DNA from: Halopseudomonas xiamenensis
GTDB taxonomy: Bacteria > Pseudomonadota > Gammaproteobacteria > Pseudomonadales > Pseudomonadaceae
Direction of reading: 5' to 3'
NCBI RefSeq assembly: GCF_014219065.1
Contig: NZ_JACLGO010000036.1
Coordinates: forward strand, 1 to 36,216
Length of the DNA: 36,216 nucleotides
Positions within the stretch are counted from its first letter, which is position 1. Each line of letters begins with the position of its first letter. This document shows positions 16,164 through 23,741 of the stretch, piece after piece. The notes under the pieces are model-generated. The model made no database searches and was not told where the DNA came from. It was given only the letters and a program-made list of their open reading frames with translations. Position numbers and translations under genes: made by a program.

Positions 16164-17570
16164 TCAGTACCTGACCGGCGCCAGGAAGGTTGATTCGGCC
16201 ACAACCGGGGCACTGCTGTCATCCTCTATCGACAGCACGAAGCTGATCCGCTGGCGCGCCGGCGGCGGTTGCTCACCGGTCCACACCACACTGAGCGGCA
16301 GGTCGCGGATATCCTCGGCACCCAACTGCAGGCTTACCGGTGCCGCGAGCTGCAGCCCGTCGGCGGCGTCCAGTGTCAATTGGTAATGGCCGGCCTGCTG
16401 GCGCTTGTTGATCACCTTGAGGCTGTAGGTGTTCTCCAACTGACCGGCACTGTTTTCGCGGAACAGATTGCTGCGGTCCCGGGTAACGTCCAGCGACATC
16501 AGCGGACGATCCAACAGCGCCATCACGAACAGGCCGATCATCAACACCAGCATGCCGCCATAGCCTAGCAGCCGTGGCCGCAACCAGCGGGTATGGCCGC
16601 CCTGCAGGGCCTTTTCCGAGGTATAGCGGACCAGCCCACGGGCATAGCCCATCCTGTCCATGATGCTGTCGCAGGCGTCGATGCAGGCGGCGCAGGCTAT
16701 GCACTCGAACTGCAGCCCGTCGCGGATATCGATGCCGGTCGGGCAGACCTGCACGCACAGGTTGCAGTCGATGCAGTCGCCCAAACCCAGGGCAGCAGGG
16801 TCGCTGTCCCGACGCCTGGGTCCGCGTTGCTCGCCGCGCTCGGCGTCGTAGGCGATGACCAGGGTGTCGCTGTCGAACATCACGCTCTGGAAGCGTCCAT
16901 AGGGGCACATGTCGCGGCAGACCTTCTCGCGCAGCCAGCCGGCGTTGATATAGGTGGCCGCAGTGAAGAAGAACAGCCAGAACGCCGCCTGGGCGCCCAG
17001 ACCGAGGCTCACCAGGTCCGTGGCCAGTTCGCGGATCGGCGTGAAGTAGCCGACGAAGGTCAGTGCCGTGACCAGGCTCACCGTCAGCCAGATGGCATGC
17101 TTGGCGCCGCGGCGCAGCAGCTTGTTCAGTGACCAGGGCGCCGCATCCAGGCGGATGCGCTGGTGTCGGTCGCCCTCGGTGATCTTTTCCGCCCACATGA
17201 AGATCCAGGTCCATACGCTTTGCGGGCAGGTATAGCCGCACCAGATGCGCCCGGCCACCACGGTGATGAAGAACAGGCCGAAGGCGGCGATGATCAGGAT
17301 CGCCGACAGCAGGATCAGATCCTGTGGCCAGAAGGTGGCGCCGAAGATATGGAACTTGCGGCTGGCCAGGTCCCAGAGCACCGCCTGGCGCTGGTTCCAG
17401 TTCAGCCAGGCGGTGCCGAAGAACAGCAGGAACAGCAGGCCGGCACCGAGCAGGCGCAGTTGTCGGTAGCGGCCATTGAAGCTGCGCGTGTGGATCGGGC
17501 CGCCAGCGGCGGCGGGCGTCATGCGCGCGGGTGCGGGATCGATGATCCTGGCGGGAATGCGATTGCTCAT
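16164..17570 (-). CDS. ccoG: Cytochrome oxidase maturation protein CcoG (FixG/RdxA family)
   Basis: A 468-residue membrane ferredoxin-like protein that in cbb3 assembly reduces copper for insertion into CcoN. Several membrane helices (LLGAGLLFLLFFGTAWLN; LILLSAILIIAAFGLFFITV) flank the GRIWCGYTCPQSVWTWIF motif. Two 4Fe-4S binding motifs follow: CIDCNLCVQVCPTGIDIRDG and CIACAACIDACDSIMDRMGY. The C-terminal third is periplasmic with an immunoglobulin-like fold (NLFRENSAGQLENTYSLKV). The ATG at 17570 was chosen over upstream ATGs at 17582 and beyond because homologues begin about 60 residues before the first helix; its ribosome site (GGGGT) is weak. It heads the leftward ccoG-mocR-ccoN cluster, although no ccoO or ccoP is present. 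Confidence 0.93.
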   Translation of the reverse strand: MSNRIPARIIDPAPARMTPAAAGGPIHTRSFNGRYRQLRLLGAGLLFLLFFGTAWLNWNQRQAVLWDLASRKFHIFGATFWPQDLILLSAILIIAAFGLFFITVVAGRIWCGYTCPQSVWTWIFMWAEKITEGDRHQRIRLDAAPWSLNKLLRRGAKHAIWLTVSLVTALTFVGYFTPIRELATDLVSLGLGAQAAFWLFFFTAATYINAGWLREKVCRDMCPYGRFQSVMFDSDTLVIAYDAERGEQRGPRRRDSDPAALGLGDCIDCNLCVQVCPTGIDIRDGLQFECIACAACIDACDSIMDRMGYARGLVRYTSEKALQGGHTRWLRPRLLGYGGMLVLMIGLFVMALLDRPLMSLDVTRDRSNLFRENSAGQLENTYSLKVINKRQQAGHYQLTLDAADGLQLAAPVSLQLGAEDIRDLPLSVVWTGEQPPPARQRISFVLSIEDDSSAPVVAESTFLAPVRY

Positions 17571-17591
17571 GGTGTACCCCATCAGTCGTGA

Positions 17592-17793
17592 ATCAGGCTG
17601 ATGGGATGATCGCCATCCCGTCTGATACATAACAGACTCAGGTTTTGATGAAAAAACCATATCAGCGGCAAAGGCGCATGGTTCGGGCGTGGTGCATTGT
17701 CGCATGCCGGACTGTTATGGCTGGGATGGAGTTGTACAGAGGAAAGGGGATATCAGTGTGGCCGCTGATACGGTTTTTATATCTGTATCTGAT
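17592..17793. promoter_or_regulatory. Cluster of TATCAG/CTGATA dyads between ccoG and lrgA
   Basis: The 354-base gene-free gap between divergent ccoG and lrgA holds ATCAGgCTGAT (17592-17602), CTGATA within GTCTG-N8-CAGAC (17620-17637), TATCAG (17660-17665), the perfect dyad TATCAG-N8-CTGATA (17751-17770) and CTGAT (17789-17793). Four exact hexamers in about 150 bases is far above chance for a 6-mer. These are candidate binding sites for the adjacent MocR regulator. No ANR box (TTGAT-N4-ATCAA) was found in the gap. Confidence 0.5.
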
Positions 17794-17924
17794 CCTGTTC
17801 ATTTGCAGGCCGATATTGCATAGTGCGCGGTCGAATCAATTTTGCCATGGGGCTGTCGGTGCATGTATTACCAGCAAGCTGAGTACGAACGAAGCGGGCA
17901 CGGCCCGTACCAACGGAGACGGAC

Positions 17925-18278
17925 ATGAATCTGGGGGCGCTGCTGTGGTTGATGGCGCTGCAGGTGCTGGGTGCGTTGATCAGTCATTTCCTGGTGCCGG
18001 CGCTGCCGGGGCCGATCATCGGCATGGTACTGCTGGTGCTCGGTCTGATCGTGCTGGGCGAGGTGCCCGAGCCGCTGCAGCGTACCGCCTCGGCGCTGCT
18101 CGGCTACCTGCCGTTGCTGCTGGTGGTACCCGCCTCGGGCATCATGCTCAGCCATGACCGGCTGCTGGCGGACTGGCTGCCGATCACGCTGGCGCTGGTC
18201 GGCTCGCTGCTGGTGGCCGTGCCCTTCTGTGGCTGGCTGCTGCAGTGGCTGATCCGCCGCCAGGAGAGCCGCCAATGA
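17925..18278 (+). CDS. lrgA: LrgA/CidA-family holin-like membrane protein
   Basis: A 117-residue protein with four predicted membrane helices and the family signature PALPGPIIGMVLLVLGL near residues 25-41. LrgA and CidA proteins resemble phage holins and affect murein hydrolase activity and release of by-products such as pyruvate in some bacteria. The ATG has GGAGAC about 6 bases upstream. The gene overlaps lrgB by 4 bases (ATGA), so the pair is translationally coupled. It is divergent from ccoG and shares the dyad-rich gap. Confidence 0.9.
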   Translation: MNLGALLWLMALQVLGALISHFLVPALPGPIIGMVLLVLGLIVLGEVPEPLQRTASALLGYLPLLLVVPASGIMLSHDRLLADWLPITLALVGSLLVAVPFCGWLLQWLIRRQESRQ

Positions 18279-18961
18279 TCGCCCTGCTGGTAACCATCCC
18301 GGTGTTCGCGCCGATGTTGACGGTGGCCGCCTACCAGGTCGCGCTCTGGGTGCAGCGGCGCACCGGTTCGCTGTTGCTGCAGCCGGTGATCGTCACCCTG
18401 GCGCTGGTGATCGCCATGCTCCTGCTGCTGGACATAGACTACCTCACCTACCGCGAGGCCGCGGAGCCGATCGCGCTGTTGCTGGGCCCGGCCACGGTGG
18501 CGCTGGCGGTGCCGCTGTATCAGCAGCGCCAGCGCATCCGGCTGCTGTTGTGGCCGATCCTCATTACCCTGCTGGTCGGCGGCGTACTCATCGTTGCCCT
18601 GACCTTGCTGCTCGGCTGGCTGCTGGGCGCGCCTTTCGTCACGCTGATGTCGCTGGCGCCCAAGTCGGTGACCATGCCGATCGCCATGCTGCTCTCCGAA
18701 CAGGCCGGTGGTGATGCGGCGATGACCGCGGCGCTGGTGATGCTGACCGGGGTGATAGGGACGGTAATGGCGCCGCCGCTGCTGCGTCTGGCGCGGGTCG
18801 ACTCGCCCGCCGCCCGGGGCCTGACCCTGGGCATGAACGCGCATGCCATCGGCACCGCCCATGCGCTGCGCGAGGGGGGGGAGTGCGCCGCTTTCGCTGC
18901 ACTGGGCATGAGCCTGCTGGGATTGGCGACAGCGCTGCTGCTGCCTTGGTTCGTCGGCTGA
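18275..18961 (+). CDS. lrgB: LrgB/CidB-family membrane protein
   Basis: A 238-residue polytopic inner-membrane protein of the LrgB (YohK) family. The conserved block LMSLAPKSVTMPIAMLLSEQ lies in the middle, and the C-terminal NAHAIGTAHALREGGECAAF motif is typical. It acts with LrgA; in the characterised systems the pair modulates murein hydrolase activity and small-metabolite transport. It is the second gene of the two-gene operon and converges on the catalase gene across a GC-rich hairpin. Confidence 0.92.
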   Translation: MIALLVTIPVFAPMLTVAAYQVALWVQRRTGSLLLQPVIVTLALVIAMLLLLDIDYLTYREAAEPIALLLGPATVALAVPLYQQRQRIRLLLWPILITLLVGGVLIVALTLLLGWLLGAPFVTLMSLAPKSVTMPIAMLLSEQAGGDAAMTAALVMLTGVIGTVMAPPLLRLARVDSPAARGLTLGMNAHAIGTAHALREGGECAAFAALGMSLLGLATALLLPWFVG

Positions 18962-18968
18962 CGGTAGC

Positions 18969-18991
18969 GGGGCCTGCGTTGCGCAGGCCCC
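18969..18991. terminator. Intergenic GC-rich hairpin between lrgB and the catalase gene
   Basis: A perfect 10-bp stem (GGGGCCTGCG, 3-nt loop, CGCAGGCCCC) in the 49-base gap between the two convergent genes. There is no T-run on either side, so it may slow RNA polymerase or protect 3' ends rather than act as a classical terminator. Confidence 0.5.
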
Positions 18992-19010
18992 TGTCGGTCG
19001 GGCCAGGCGA

Positions 19011-20510
19011 TCAGGCCTCGCCCATGCCCTCGGCCGGTTCCGGCGCACTGCCGCTGCGCACCTTCTCCTCGATACGACGGCCAACCTCGGCGTCGATGCT
19101 CTTCCAGTAGTCCAGCGCCCGCTCCAGTACCGGGCTGCGGACCCCGCCGAGCAGACTGCCAGCGACCTGCTCGACCAGGCGCTCGCGCTGCGCATCATCG
19201 AACACCTCGCGGACCATGGTGCCCGGCTGGCCAAAGTCGTCGTCCTCCGGGTGCAGGGTATAGGCGCTGCGGACCATCTCGCCGTCCGCTTCCCAGCCGT
19301 CCTCCATCCTGCCGGTATTATCGGCCCAGCTGCGATCGCCGCTGTTGGGCACATATACCGGGGCGTTGCCGCTGTGCTCGTAGGTCATCTGGCCGTCGAA
19401 CATGTAGGTGTTGACCGGTACCTTGGGGCGGTTCACCGGCAACTGGTGGAAGTTGGTGCCGATGCGGTTGCGCTGCGCATCGTTGTAGGCAAAGGCGCGG
19501 CCGAGCAGCATCTTGTCCGGGGACAGGCCGATGCCCGGCACCGTGTTGCCGGGGGAGAAGGCCGCCTGCTCGATCTGCGCGAAGAAGTTCTCCGGGTTGC
19601 GGTTCAGCGTCATCCTGCCGACCTTGATCAGCGGGTAGTCCTTGTGCGGCCAGATCTTGGTCAGGTCGAAGGGGTTGAAGCGGTAGCCGGCGGCCTCGGC
19701 GTAGGGCATGACCTGTACCGACAGCGTCCAGCTCGGGTGCTCGCCACGGCCGATCGCCTCGAACAGATCGCGACGATGGTAGTCCGCATCCTTGCCGGCC
19801 ATGTCGGCGGCCTCGGCGTTGGTGAAGAACTCCATGCCCTGCTCGGTATGGAAGTGATACTTGACCCAGAAGCGCTCGCCGGCGGCATTGATCCACATGT
19901 AGGTATGCGAGCCGTAGCCGTTCATGTGCCGCCAGGTGCGCGGCAGACCGCGGTCGCCCATCAGGTAGGTCACCTGGTGCGCCGATTCGGGGTTGTTGGT
20001 CCAGAAGTCCCACTGCATGTGGTTGTCGCGCAGGCCGGAGTCGGGCAGGCGCTTCTGGCTGCGGATGAAGTGCGGGAATTTCATCGGGTCGCGCACGAAG
20101 AAGATCGGCGTGTTGTTGCCGACCAGGTCGTAGTTGCCCTCGCTGGTATAGAACTTCAGCGAGAAGCCGCGCACATCGCGCCAGGTATCCGGGCTGCCCA
20201 TCTCGCCGGCGACCGTGGAAAAGCGCGCCAGCATCTCGGTCTGGCATCCTTTCTGGAACAGTGCGGCCTTGGTGTAGGCCGAGACGTCTTCGGTGGTTTC
20301 GAACACGCCGAAGGCGCCGGCGCCCTTGGCATGCGGTTGGCGCTCGGGCACCTTTTCCCGATTGAAGTGCGCCATTTGTTCGAGGAAGTGCACATCGTGC
20401 AACATGATCGGGCCATTGGCGCCGATGCTGAGCGAGTTGCGGTCGCTGGGTGCCGGGGCACCGGTACTCATGGTCGAGCCGGTGTTCGGCTTCTTGGTGG
20501 AGTCGGTCAT
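19011..20510 (-). CDS. Monofunctional heme catalase (clade 3-like, small subunit)
   Basis: A 499-residue catalase that converts hydrogen peroxide to water and oxygen. The distal histidine is His60 in [14 protein letters not shown], the distal asparagine is in [12 protein letters not shown] (about 132-133), and the proximal heme tyrosine is Tyr342 in [14 protein letters not shown]. There is no C-terminal flavodoxin-like domain, so it is the small-subunit type. No signal peptide is visible; it should be cytosolic. The start at 20510 is supported by AGGAG about 8 bases upstream; an earlier in-frame start at 20567 would add 19 non-homologous residues. The gene symbol is left open because pseudomonads carry several catalases. 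Confidence 0.95.
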   Translation of the reverse strand: MTDSTKKPNTGSTMSTGAPAPSDRNSLSIGANGPIMLHDVHFLEQMAHFNREKVPERQPHAKGAGAFGVFETTEDVSAYTKAALFQKGCQTEMLARFSTVAGEMGSPDTWRDVRGFSLKFYTSEGNYDLVGNNTPIFFVRDPMKFPHFIRSQKRLPDSGLRDNHMQWDFWTNNPESAHQVTYLMGDRGLPRTWRHMNGYGSHTYMWINAAGERFWVKYHFHTEQGMEFFTNAEAADMAGKDADYHRRDLFEAIGRGEHPSWTLSVQVMPYAEAAGYRFNPFDLTKIWPHKDYPLIKVGRMTLNRNPENFFAQIEQAAFSPGNTVPGIGLSPDKMLLGRAFAYNDAQRNRIGTNFHQLPVNRPKVPVNTYMFDGQMTYEHSGNAPVYVPNSGDRSWADNTGRMEDGWEADGEMVRSAYTLHPEDDDFGQPGTMVREVFDDAQRERLVEQVAGSLLGGVRSPVLERALDYWKSIDAEVGRRIEEKVRSGSAPEPAEGMGEA

Positions 20511-20675
20511 TGCGGTATTCTCCTGTTCAGGCGGCTGGCGAAACCTCGCGGCATAGCCGTCCTTCACTGTAGACCATGCAGCGGGCCTGGGCGCTGTTCT
20601 TTACCGGGAGTTACAAAGAGTGGGGCCCTGGATTGAAGGCCCGCGCTCAGGCGCTTGCAAAGGCGCGGCGTGTCT

Positions 20676-21089
20676 TCACCTGCCGTCGATCGAGTACTTG
20701 CCGGGGCCGGTCAAGCCAAGCAGCAACAGGCCGCCGGCAATGCTCAGGTTCTTGAAGAACTGCGTCATGTTGGCCGCTCGCTCCGGCTCGGCCATCGTCC
20801 AGAAATCGTGCCCGATCACCGCGGTACCCAGGGTGAACAGGACGAAGAGAAAGGCCAGCGGGCGGGTATAGAAGCCGACCAGGATCAGGATGGCGACGAA
20901 GAACTCCATGAGCACGGCAATGGCTGCGGCCAGCATGGGCGCGGGTGTTCCCAATGATTCCAGGTAGGCCGTGGTCCCGGCAAAACCGGTCAGCTTGCCC
21001 CAACCCGACAGGACGAACAGGATCATCAGCAGGACACGTGCCAGCAGAATGATCTCGTTTCTCTGATTTTCCAGCAGACTGTATCTCAT
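20676..21089 (-). CDS. DoxX-family membrane protein
   Basis: A 137-residue protein with four membrane helices (IILLARVLLMILFVLSGWGKL, AAAIAVLMEFFVAILILVGF, PLAFLFVLFTLGTAVIGHDFW, FFKNLSIAGGLLLLGLTG). LSGWGKLTGFAGTTAYL and GHDFWT are the usual DoxX/YphA-type motifs. The family is associated with redox homeostasis, but the biochemical role is not established. The ATG at 21089 has GGGGAAG at proper distance; the GTG two codons earlier would sit on that site. It is 165 bases downstream of the catalase start and read in the same direction, perhaps independently expressed. Confidence 0.88.
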   Translation of the reverse strand: MRYSLLENQRNEIILLARVLLMILFVLSGWGKLTGFAGTTAYLESLGTPAPMLAAAIAVLMEFFVAILILVGFYTRPLAFLFVLFTLGTAVIGHDFWTMAEPERAANMTQFFKNLSIAGGLLLLGLTGPGKYSIDGR

Positions 21090-21267
21090 GTTCACTTCCC
21101 CATGGTCCCTGTTTCCAGCAAAGCGGCTCAGCGGTATATAGGAACTAAAGCCGACCGCTGTACTTCCGTCAAACTGGCGCGATACCTGGCGTCACCTGCC
21201 GGCGGGGCTGGATATCGAGCCGTGGTCATGCGAACGTCAAGGCTCCAGCCAATCCGGGAGGCAGCCC

Positions 21268-22155
21268 ATGATCGAACTCATCATCCCGCAGCGTCGCCGC
21301 AACCTCGGCCACTTCGAGGTCCAGCGGGTACTGCCGTTCGCCAAGCGGCGCATGGTCGGTCCCTATATCTTCTTCGACCGCATGGGGCCCAAGGATCTGG
21401 CGCCGGGACTACCACCCGAGGCTGACGTGCTTCCGCATCCGCATATCGGCCTGTCGACCATCACCTATCTGTTCGATGGCGAGATCATGCACCGCGACAG
21501 CGTGGGCTCGGAGCAGGCGGTGCGTCCGGGGGAGGTCAACTGGATGACCGCGGGCCGCGGCATCACCCATTCCGAGCGTTTCGAACAGGCGCGGGCGCAG
21601 GGTGGCCCGATCGACGGCGTGCAGGCCTGGGTGGCGCTACCCGATGAGTGCGAGGAAACGGACCCGGGCTTCTGGCACTACGATAACCAGGCGTTGCCAG
21701 CGTTCGCGGACGACGGCGTCAGCGGGCGGGTGATCGCAGGTTGCCTGGCGGGCCTGCAGTCGCCGGTGCGGACCCACTCGCCGCAGTTCTATGTGCACTG
21801 GCAATTGCGCACGGGGGCACGCGCCTCGCTGCCAGCGGAATACAGCGAGCGCGCGGTCTATGTCGCCAGCGGCACTGCAGATGTGGCTGGCCAGCGCGTC
21901 GAGGCCGGCAGCATGGCGGTACTGGCGCCTGGCAAGGCTGTTACCGTCACCGCGCTGGGCGGTGCGGTGGTCATGGCCCTGGGTGGCGAGCCGGTGGGGC
22001 CGCGCTACATCGACTGGAACTTCGTCTCGTCATCCCGGGAACGGATCGAGCAGGCCCGCGCCGACTGGCAGGCCGGACGCATGAAACTGCCCGACCTGGA
22101 TAACACGGAGTTCATTGCGTTGCCGCCGAAGCTGGGCACGATGACGCGGTCCTGA
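21268..22155 (+). CDS. Pirin family protein (bicupin)
   Basis: A 295-residue two-cupin protein. The metal-binding set of pirins is intact: His57 and His59 (HPHIG), His101 and Glu103 (GITHSER). The N-terminal cupin covers about 10-130 and the C-terminal cupin about 165-270. Some bacterial pirins show quercetin dioxygenase activity and others regulate metabolic enzymes, so function is open. GGGAGG lies 8 bases before the ATG. It is divergent from the doxX-like gene; the 178-base gap between them shows no recognised motif. Confidence 0.93.
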   Translation: MIELIIPQRRRNLGHFEVQRVLPFAKRRMVGPYIFFDRMGPKDLAPGLPPEADVLPHPHIGLSTITYLFDGEIMHRDSVGSEQAVRPGEVNWMTAGRGITHSERFEQARAQGGPIDGVQAWVALPDECEETDPGFWHYDNQALPAFADDGVSGRVIAGCLAGLQSPVRTHSPQFYVHWQLRTGARASLPAEYSERAVYVASGTADVAGQRVEAGSMAVLAPGKAVTVTALGGAVVMALGGEPVGPRYIDWNFVSSSRERIEQARADWQAGRMKLPDLDNTEFIALPPKLGTMTRS

Positions 22156-22182
22156 CGCTGGCGGGCCGGGACTGCCTCAGCC

Positions 22183-22803
22183 TCAGTCCTTCCAGCGCCC
22201 CGGCTCGTAGGAGAACACCGGCAGCGACCACGACCAGCGAATGGCCGCCAGGCGCACGGCCAGGCCGAAACTGAAGGACGCCAGCAGGTTCACGTCCTCG
22301 TTGACTCCCAGGTAGCGCAGGCTCAGGTAGAGGATCGCCACCATCAGCGACACGCTGGCATACAACTCCTTGCGCAGCACCATGGGCGTGCGGTTGCACA
22401 GCAGGTCGCGGAGGATGCCGCCGAAGATACCGGTGGTCATGCCGGCCATGATCACCACCGTGGTGCTGTAGTCCAGCTGCAGCGCCACGTTGCAGCCGAT
22501 CACGGTGAAGGCGATAAGGCCCATGCCATCGAGCACCAGGAAGATCGAGTGCAGACGGTGCATGTAACGCGCCACCAGCATGGTCAGCAGGCCGGCGGAG
22601 ATGGTCAGGTGGATATACATCGGGTGCTGGGTCCAGGTGACCGGATAGTTGCCCAGCAGCATGTCGCGTACCGTGCCGCCACCCAGGGCGGTGATGAAGG
22701 CGATGAAGGCGACCCCGAACATGTCCATGTTGCGCCGGCCAGCGGCCAGTGCGCCGGACATGGCTTCGGCGGTGATGGCTATCAGATAGACGTAGAGAAG
22801 CAT
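22183..22803 (-). CDS. UPF0126/TRIC-like membrane protein, predicted glycine transporter
   Basis: A 206-residue membrane protein with about seven helices built from two repeats. The repeats are visible as ALGGGTVRDMLLGNYP and GIFGGILRDLLCNRTPMVLR, the signature of UPF0126 (Pfam Gly_transporter). The glycine link comes mostly from glycine riboswitches upstream of such genes, which is exactly the case here. The ATG at 22803 has AGAGGAAA upstream; longer in-frame starts run through the riboswitch and are rejected. It is convergent with the pirin gene, 27 bases away. Confidence 0.92.
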   Translation of the reverse strand: MLLYVYLIAITAEAMSGALAAGRRNMDMFGVAFIAFITALGGGTVRDMLLGNYPVTWTQHPMYIHLTISAGLLTMLVARYMHRLHSIFLVLDGMGLIAFTVIGCNVALQLDYSTTVVIMAGMTTGIFGGILRDLLCNRTPMVLRKELYASVSLMVAILYLSLRYLGVNEDVNLLASFSFGLAVRLAAIRWSWSLPVFSYEPGRWKD

Positions 22804-22828
22804 ACAGTTTCCTCTGCACTGTAATCGC

Positions 22829-23047
22829 CTCTCCCCCTGTCCTTTTACCTGAGAGTTTACGCAGTCGAAGACTGCTTGCCCCTTCGGTGGGTTGCTCGGC
22901 AACCTCTCTCCAGCTGGCGTTACGGTCGCATGGAAAGCGCCTTGGCGGCGACTTGTCAGCTTCCTGGTATGACTCGCAGTAACTGTGCCTGAGCGATTAT
23001 GGGAGTTTGCGCCTTCGGCGGGGGTGGCTGCCCCTCTCTCCTGCGAG
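22829..23047 (-). ncRNA. Tandem glycine riboswitch
   Basis: Read leftward, aptamer I (23047-22973) is closed by a perfect 7-bp P1 (CTCGCAG with CTGCGAG). It carries GGAGAGAGG, GCCGAAGGCGCAAACTCCC and CGCTCAGGCA. Aptamer II (about 22915-22829) carries GGAGAGAGGTTGCC, CCACCGAAGGGGCAA, AAACTCTCAGGTAAAAGGAC and a final GGGGGAGAGG. These match the conserved cores of the tandem glycine riboswitch class. It sits 25 bases before the UPF0126 ribosome-site region and probably switches that gene on when glycine is high. The linker between the aptamers is about 57 nt, longer than usual. Confidence 0.93.
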
Positions 23048-23053
23048 CCGGCG

Positions 23054-23059
23054 ATTATA
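23054..23059 (-). promoter_or_regulatory. -10 box of the glycine-riboswitch transcript
   Basis: A perfect TATAAT on the leftward strand, placed so that transcription would begin at about 23047, the very first base of aptamer I P1. The -35 region is poor. Confidence 0.6.
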
Positions 23060-23166
23060 CAGCAAGTACCGGCGGAAGCCATGCCCGGCCCGCAGCTGCC
23101 GGAGTTTTACGGGCGATGGCGCCGCGGATTGATTACACTGGACCGGGCAACCGAGCGGAGAGACCC

Positions 23167-23703
23167 ATGCATCAGCAGATACTCGATTTCTGGTTCGAGC
23201 AGCTCGAGCCAGCGAAGTGGTGGACCAAGGATGAGCGGCTGGATCGCTCGATCGAGCAGCGTTTTGGCCAATTGCACCGCCAGGCTGCCAGCGGCGAGCT
23301 GTGGCGCTGGCGCGTCACGCCCGAGGGGCGGCTGGCCGAGATCATCCTGCTCGACCAGTTCTCGCGCAATATCCACCGCGACCGCCCTGAGGCCTTCGCC
23401 CACGACGGCATGGCCCTGGTACTGGCCCAGGAGGCCATCACCGCCGGTGCCGACCTGGCGCTGCCGGTGGTGCAGCGCAGCTTCCTGTACATGCCGTTCA
23501 TGCACAGCGAGTCGTTGCCGATCCATGAGCGGGCGGTGCAATTGTTCAGCACTCCGGGCATGGAAAGCAGCCTGGACTTCGAGATACGCCACCGGGACAT
23601 CCTGCGGCGCTTCGGCCGCTATCCCCATCGCAACCAGATTCTCGGGCGGGCATCCAGCGACGAGGAGCTGGCCTTTCTGAGCCAGCCGGGTTCGTCGTTC
23701 TGA
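23167..23703 (+). CDS. DUF924 family protein
   Basis: A 178-residue cytosolic protein of the DUF924 (TPR-like fold) family, function unknown. Hallmarks are the N-terminal ILDFWFEQLEPAKWWTKD, the central IILLDQFSRNIHRDRPEAFAHD (family LDQFPRNIYR) and the late RHRDILRRFGRYPHRNQILGR. GGAGAG lies 5 bases before the ATG at 23167. An earlier in-frame ATG at 22999 falls within the riboswitch complement and gives non-homologous sequence. It is followed after 38 bases by the META-domain lipoprotein gene, read in the same direction. Confidence 0.92.
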   Translation: MHQQILDFWFEQLEPAKWWTKDERLDRSIEQRFGQLHRQAASGELWRWRVTPEGRLAEIILLDQFSRNIHRDRPEAFAHDGMALVLAQEAITAGADLALPVVQRSFLYMPFMHSESLPIHERAVQLFSTPGMESSLDFEIRHRDILRRFGRYPHRNQILGRASSDEELAFLSQPGSSF

Positions 23704-23741
23704 GCCGCGCCCTTCACCGACCTGTTGAGAGGATATGATCC

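Noticed and set aside
17571..17924. ANR/FNR box for ccoG
   Set aside because: Sought because ccoG and ccoN are often ANR-controlled. TTGAT occurs once at 17645 but the partner half-site is at the wrong distance, so no TTGAT-N4-ATCAA box is present.
22999..23166. N-terminal extension of the DUF924 protein from an ATG at 22999
   Set aside because: The extension translates the complement of the glycine riboswitch and its promoter; the ATG at 23167 has a ribosome site and matches the family N terminus.
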